This document shows positions 5,582 to 7,482 of a stretch of 7,482 nucleotides of DNA, one piece after another. Origin of the DNA: Desulfobacterales bacterium (GTDB lineage Bacteria; Desulfobacterota; Syntrophobacteria; B119-G9); contig JALXAI010000134.1 of assembly GCA_026992215.1 (NCBI GenBank), positions 1-7,482 of the forward strand, in the 5' to 3' direction. The notes below the pieces were generated by a model, which saw nothing but the letters and a program-made list of their open reading frames with translations, had not been told where the DNA came from and ran no database searches. A program made the position numbers and the translations under genes. How positions within the stretch are numbered: the stretch's first letter is position 1; each line of letters starts with the position of its first letter.

Positions 5582-5891
5582 ACACCACTCCCGCAACATG
5601 CAGGCTCTAAAGTACCTGATTTGCCACCCTGGTATCGATGATTTGACGGAAGTGGACACAGGGAAGACCGGATTTCCGGGGACTTCGGCAACGGACGGCG
5701 GTTTTTCGGAAGCAATTCCACATAGATCCGTAATGCTATTTCGCCGTTAATGACCATTTTCACCAAAGCCCGTTTACGTTAATCTTCATAAGCGCCACGA
5801 AAGCGGAAACAAGCCCGATGGGGATTTTCATCCCCCCCAATACTACCGGGATACCGGCATCTTCTCCATTAGCTCCCTCCGCTTTTCCCGG
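5582..5891. other. 310-base convergent gap between FKBP and endonuclease IV genes
   Basis: No convincing gene. Hairpins seen: CCGGA-TT-TCCGG at 5668-5679, and the stronger GGGGAT/ATCCCC with a four-base loop at 5820-5835. Neither has a clear T-run, although GGTTTTT occurs at 5700-5705 on the plus strand. The minus strand carries two short, protein-like open stretches in different frames, described separately. I find no tRNA, repeat array or mobile-element end. Confidence 0.5.
5820..5835 (-). other. Stable GAAA-tetraloop hairpin downstream of nfo
   Basis: In minus-strand RNA GGGGAU-GAAA-AUCCCC forms a perfect six-pair stem closed by a GNRA tetraloop, 57 bases behind the nfo stop codon. It is followed by AUCGGGCUUGUUU, so the U-tract is poor. 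It may protect the 3' end of the nfo transcript or act as a weak terminator. Confidence 0.4.
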
Positions 5892-6752
5892 TTAACACGG
5901 TGCCCCTACCAGGTTCTTTAAAACTCTCAAGTTCCTCGGATCCTGTTCAATACCGTCTTTAAATTTCGGGGTTTCTATGATCTTTGGTATATCACGCAAG
6001 CGAGGATCATTCATGATGCATCGGAATCCTTCAATACCTATATGGCCTTCACCTATGTGCTCGTGTCTGTCCACCCTGCTGCCAAGCGGCCTTTTGGAGT
6101 CATTCAGGTGAATGATGTATAATTTGCCGAGACCCAGTACCGAAACAAACTCTTCCATGCTTCTTTTGTAACCTGACGGAGAGCTCAAATCGTAACCCGC
6201 CGCAAAAACGTGGCACGTATCGAGGCAAAACCCCAGGCGCTCCGCGTCTTCGACCCTGCCGGCGATCTCGGCAAGCTGTTCGAACCTGTAACCAATCTGG
6301 GTCCCCTGCCCCGCGGTGGTTTCAAGAAGAAGGGTTACGCTGGCACTGCCTGTCTGTTCGAAGGCCCTGTTGATGGCCTCCGCAATTCGCTCGATTCCTT
6401 CCTTTTCTCCCGCACCGCGGTGTGCTCCGGGGTGAAGTACCACAAAGGGGATATCGAGGAGATCAGACCTGTTGAGTTCATTTACCAGTGCGCCCAGAGA
6501 TCGCTTCCATAACGTTGAGTCGGGTGAGGCAATATTGATCAGGTATGAAGTATGCGAAGCAATTTGAAAAAGCTCCAGCTGTTCCCGCAGTTCGCGAAAC
6601 TTCGAAATTTCCCCGGGCTTAAGAACGCGTTCTTTCCAGGTATTTGAATTCTTGGTAAAAATCTGAAGCGCGTTACACCCGTACCTTCCGGCGAGTTCCA
6701 GCGCCCTATGCAATCCGCCAGCAATGGAAAGATGTGCTCCAAGGATAACCAT
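5892..6752 (-). CDS. nfo: Endonuclease IV (apurinic/apyrimidinic endonuclease, deoxyribonuclease IV)
   Basis: A complete 286-residue endonuclease IV (E. coli Nfo family, AP endonuclease 2, TIM barrel), about the usual length. It cleaves the backbone 5' of abasic sites and removes 3' blocking groups in base-excision repair, using three metal ions. All nine metal ligands can be placed by spacing and context: H67 (IASHTSY), H107 (VVLHPGA), E144 (LLLETTAG), D178 and H181 (LDTCHVFAAGYD), H215 (IHLNDSK), D228 and H230 (VDRHEHIGEG), and E260 (IIETPK). The family opening GAHLSIAGGL is at residues 5-14. ATG 6752 was chosen over the in-frame TTG at 6764 because it gives the standard N-terminus; a weak GAG lies seven bases before it. 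The aldolase gene ends 104 bases upstream in the same direction, and a strong hairpin lies only 17 bases before this start, so expression may be partly uncoupled from the aldolase. Active enzyme expected. Confidence 0.97.
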   Translation of the reverse strand: MVILGAHLSIAGGLHRALELAGRYGCNALQIFTKNSNTWKERVLKPGEISKFRELREQLELFQIASHTSYLINIASPDSTLWKRSLGALVNELNRSDLLDIPFVVLHPGAHRGAGEKEGIERIAEAINRAFEQTGSASVTLLLETTAGQGTQIGYRFEQLAEIAGRVEDAERLGFCLDTCHVFAAGYDLSSPSGYKRSMEEFVSVLGLGKLYIIHLNDSKRPLGSRVDRHEHIGEGHIGIEGFRCIMNDPRLRDIPKIIETPKFKDGIEQDPRNLRVLKNLVGAPC

Positions 6753-6769
6753 GCAATATCTCAAACAAA

Positions 6770-6787
6770 TGGCGGGTTACCCCGCCA
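6770..6787 (-). terminator. GNRA hairpin between aldolase and nfo, terminator or attenuator
   Basis: Minus-strand RNA UGGCGGG-GUAA-CCCGCCA is a perfect seven-pair stem with a GNRA loop, followed by UUUGUUUGAG. The interrupted U-run makes it a moderate intrinsic terminator for the aldolase. Its base ends 17 bases before the nfo ATG, so in a read-through transcript it could also affect ribosome loading on nfo. Confidence 0.5.
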
Positions 6788-6856
6788 CTTGCAAAAACAG
6801 TCCGCGCTGTGTTCGTTTAAGTTCCTTTCTCCGCAGCCGGTAATCTCCGAAGTTCC

Positions 6857-7480
6857 CTAGCAACTTTTCAGAAATTCAACCACTTTGGGCCCCAGCCCTA
6901 TGGAATGGGTAGCCTCAAAAAGCTTTACCGCTTCCTCGTATGCCTGGGAAGTGATCCTGTCCTTGTAAACTTCCGGGAGAGCATTTAACTGCGGCGCAAA
7001 AGCCTTGTTTGCCTTCTTTATGTTTCCACCGGTATTTCCCGTCTGCACTGCCCAGTCCCACATTTCTTCCCACAGCTCGTCCGGTACCCCTCGATAAGGT
7101 CGTTTTATGTATTCCTTATTCTCCGTGGTTATGGCATTGCCGTTCTGGTTCATGGCCAGGCCGAAACTTATGTTCTGCCAGAAGGTACCGACGTTCCCCT
7201 TCCTGATACCATACTTGATGAACGAGGTTATTTTTTCAAGGGAAGTGCCGGTGATTCCATGCTGGGCAATATCCACTTTCCATGGCTGTATAGCTTCCCA
7301 TATTTCTTTCGTGAGATCAAGCTGAATTCCCTCATGAGCAGTTCCAAAGTATGTTCCGTGAATGGAACCGTTGTTGATAGCCAGAAGATCCGGGTGAACT
7401 CCGCCGTTTACGAGTTCCCTGATAAACCACTCCGCTTCATCCGGCCTTGTAAATCCTTCCGCGCTCCCGCTCTTTGCCCC
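6857..7480 (-). CDS. fba: Class II fructose-bisphosphate aldolase, C-terminal part (N-terminus beyond right edge)
   Basis: Partial gene; 207 C-terminal residues of a zinc-dependent class II (ketose-bisphosphate) aldolase, which splits or forms fructose 1,6-bisphosphate in glycolysis and gluconeogenesis. Alignable features: LAINNGSIHGTYFG (33-46), matching the family ALAIGxxHGxY zinc-histidine block (H41 as ligand), VDIAQHGITGTSLEKI (69-84), corresponding to the HG[AG]SG block with the second zinc histidine (H74), and GIRKGNVGTFWQNI (91-104), corresponding to the K-[VI]-N substrate phosphate-binding region. The C-terminal 100 residues include a longer helical tail (YRGVPDELWEEMWDW, and VVEFLKSC at the end) than the compact E. 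coli or Bacillus type, suggesting one of the larger class II variants. The frame is open to the right edge, so the GTG at 7276 is internal. Tagatose-bisphosphate specificity cannot be excluded. Co-oriented with nfo, which follows after 104 bases. Confidence 0.82.
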   Translation of the reverse strand, partial: GAKSGSAEGFTRPDEAEWFIRELVNGGVHPDLLAINNGSIHGTYFGTAHEGIQLDLTKEIWEAIQPWKVDIAQHGITGTSLEKITSFIKYGIRKGNVGTFWQNISFGLAMNQNGNAITTENKEYIKRPYRGVPDELWEEMWDWAVQTGNTGGNIKKANKAFAPQLNALPEVYKDRITSQAYEEAVKLFEATHSIGLGPKVVEFLKSC

Positions 7481-7482
7481 TA

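Larger units (their letters stand above)
5578..5891 (-). pseudogene. Possible remnant of a small gene in two frames, uncertain
   Basis: Minus strand, directly behind the nfo TAA and in the same frame, 43 codons are open to the TGA at 5762-5760; they include IPVVLGGMKIPIGLVSAFVAL and end KINVNGLW. Just at that point another frame opens (TTG 5766) and continues VKMVINGEIALRIYVELLPKNRR before drifting into low-quality sequence to a stop at 5578. Joined by a frameshift near 5763-5770 the two would read like one small protein with hydrophobic beta-like strands, faintly like the C-terminal part of SHOCT-like or DUF4097-neighbour small proteins. There is no good start for it, except perhaps ATG 5831 or the ATG at about 5871, which has a strong GGAGGGAG but stops after eight codons. 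It could equally be non-coding sequence. Confidence 0.18.

Noticed and set aside
5668..5706. Intrinsic terminator for the FKBP gene (CCGGA-TT-TCCGG and a later TTTTT)
   Set aside because: The T-run is more than 20 bases from the stem and the intervening sequence does not fold into a convincing GC stem next to it.
6753..6764. TTG 6764 as start of endonuclease IV
   Set aside because: Family members begin close to the GAHLSIAGGL block and ATG 6752 gives that; TTG adds four untypical residues without a better ribosome site.

Overview
The window looks like a chromosomal stretch of a bacterium. It has compact genes, Shine-Dalgarno sites of the AGGAG type, bacterial housekeeping proteins on both strands, and base composition near 50% GC by eye. 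The mix of an HDOD-GAF signalling protein, a half-size TMEM165/Gdt1 (UPF0016) protein, a two-repeat nucleoside-recognition (Gate) membrane protein, a small cold-shock protein, a SlyD-like FKBP and an endonuclease IV recalls anaerobic Desulfobacterota (former Deltaproteobacteria) or neighbouring phyla. That placement is inference from family distribution, not proof. I see no phage, insertion-sequence, CRISPR or plasmid signature.

Layout, left to right. Positions 1-1268 (minus) hold the first 422 residues of an HDOD-GAF protein whose C-terminus lies off the left edge. Behind a 245-base gap lies rmuC (3040-1514, minus). A 213-base divergent intergenic region with apparently overlapping promoters separates rmuC from a plus-strand pair: half-size TMEM165/Gdt1 (3254-3529) and, 29 bases later, a Gate-domain integral membrane protein (3559-4560). 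This pair converges on a cold-shock gene (4874-4674, minus) that has its own terminator and an apparently long, structured leader. Divergent from the cold-shock gene is a SlyD-like FKBP prolyl isomerase (5153-5581, plus). After a 310-base gap with no convincing gene come endonuclease IV (6752-5892, minus) and, upstream of it, the C-terminal 207 residues of a class II fructose-bisphosphate aldolase (entering from the right edge, ending at 6857).

How the genes relate. RmuC and endonuclease IV are both DNA-maintenance proteins but lie in separate units. The cold-shock protein and the FKBP, divergently arranged, are both folding factors (RNA and protein chaperoning). The TMEM165-Gate pair looks like a small membrane-transport operon. 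Aldolase and endonuclease IV are co-oriented and may be co-transcribed through a strong GNRA-type hairpin that could attenuate the second gene.

No clearly new system is present. The best leads are the cold-shock leader with mutually exclusive stems, the FKBP whose usual catalytic aspartate is glycine, the overlapping face-to-face promoters at 3186-3236, and a possible small-gene remnant at 5578-5891.
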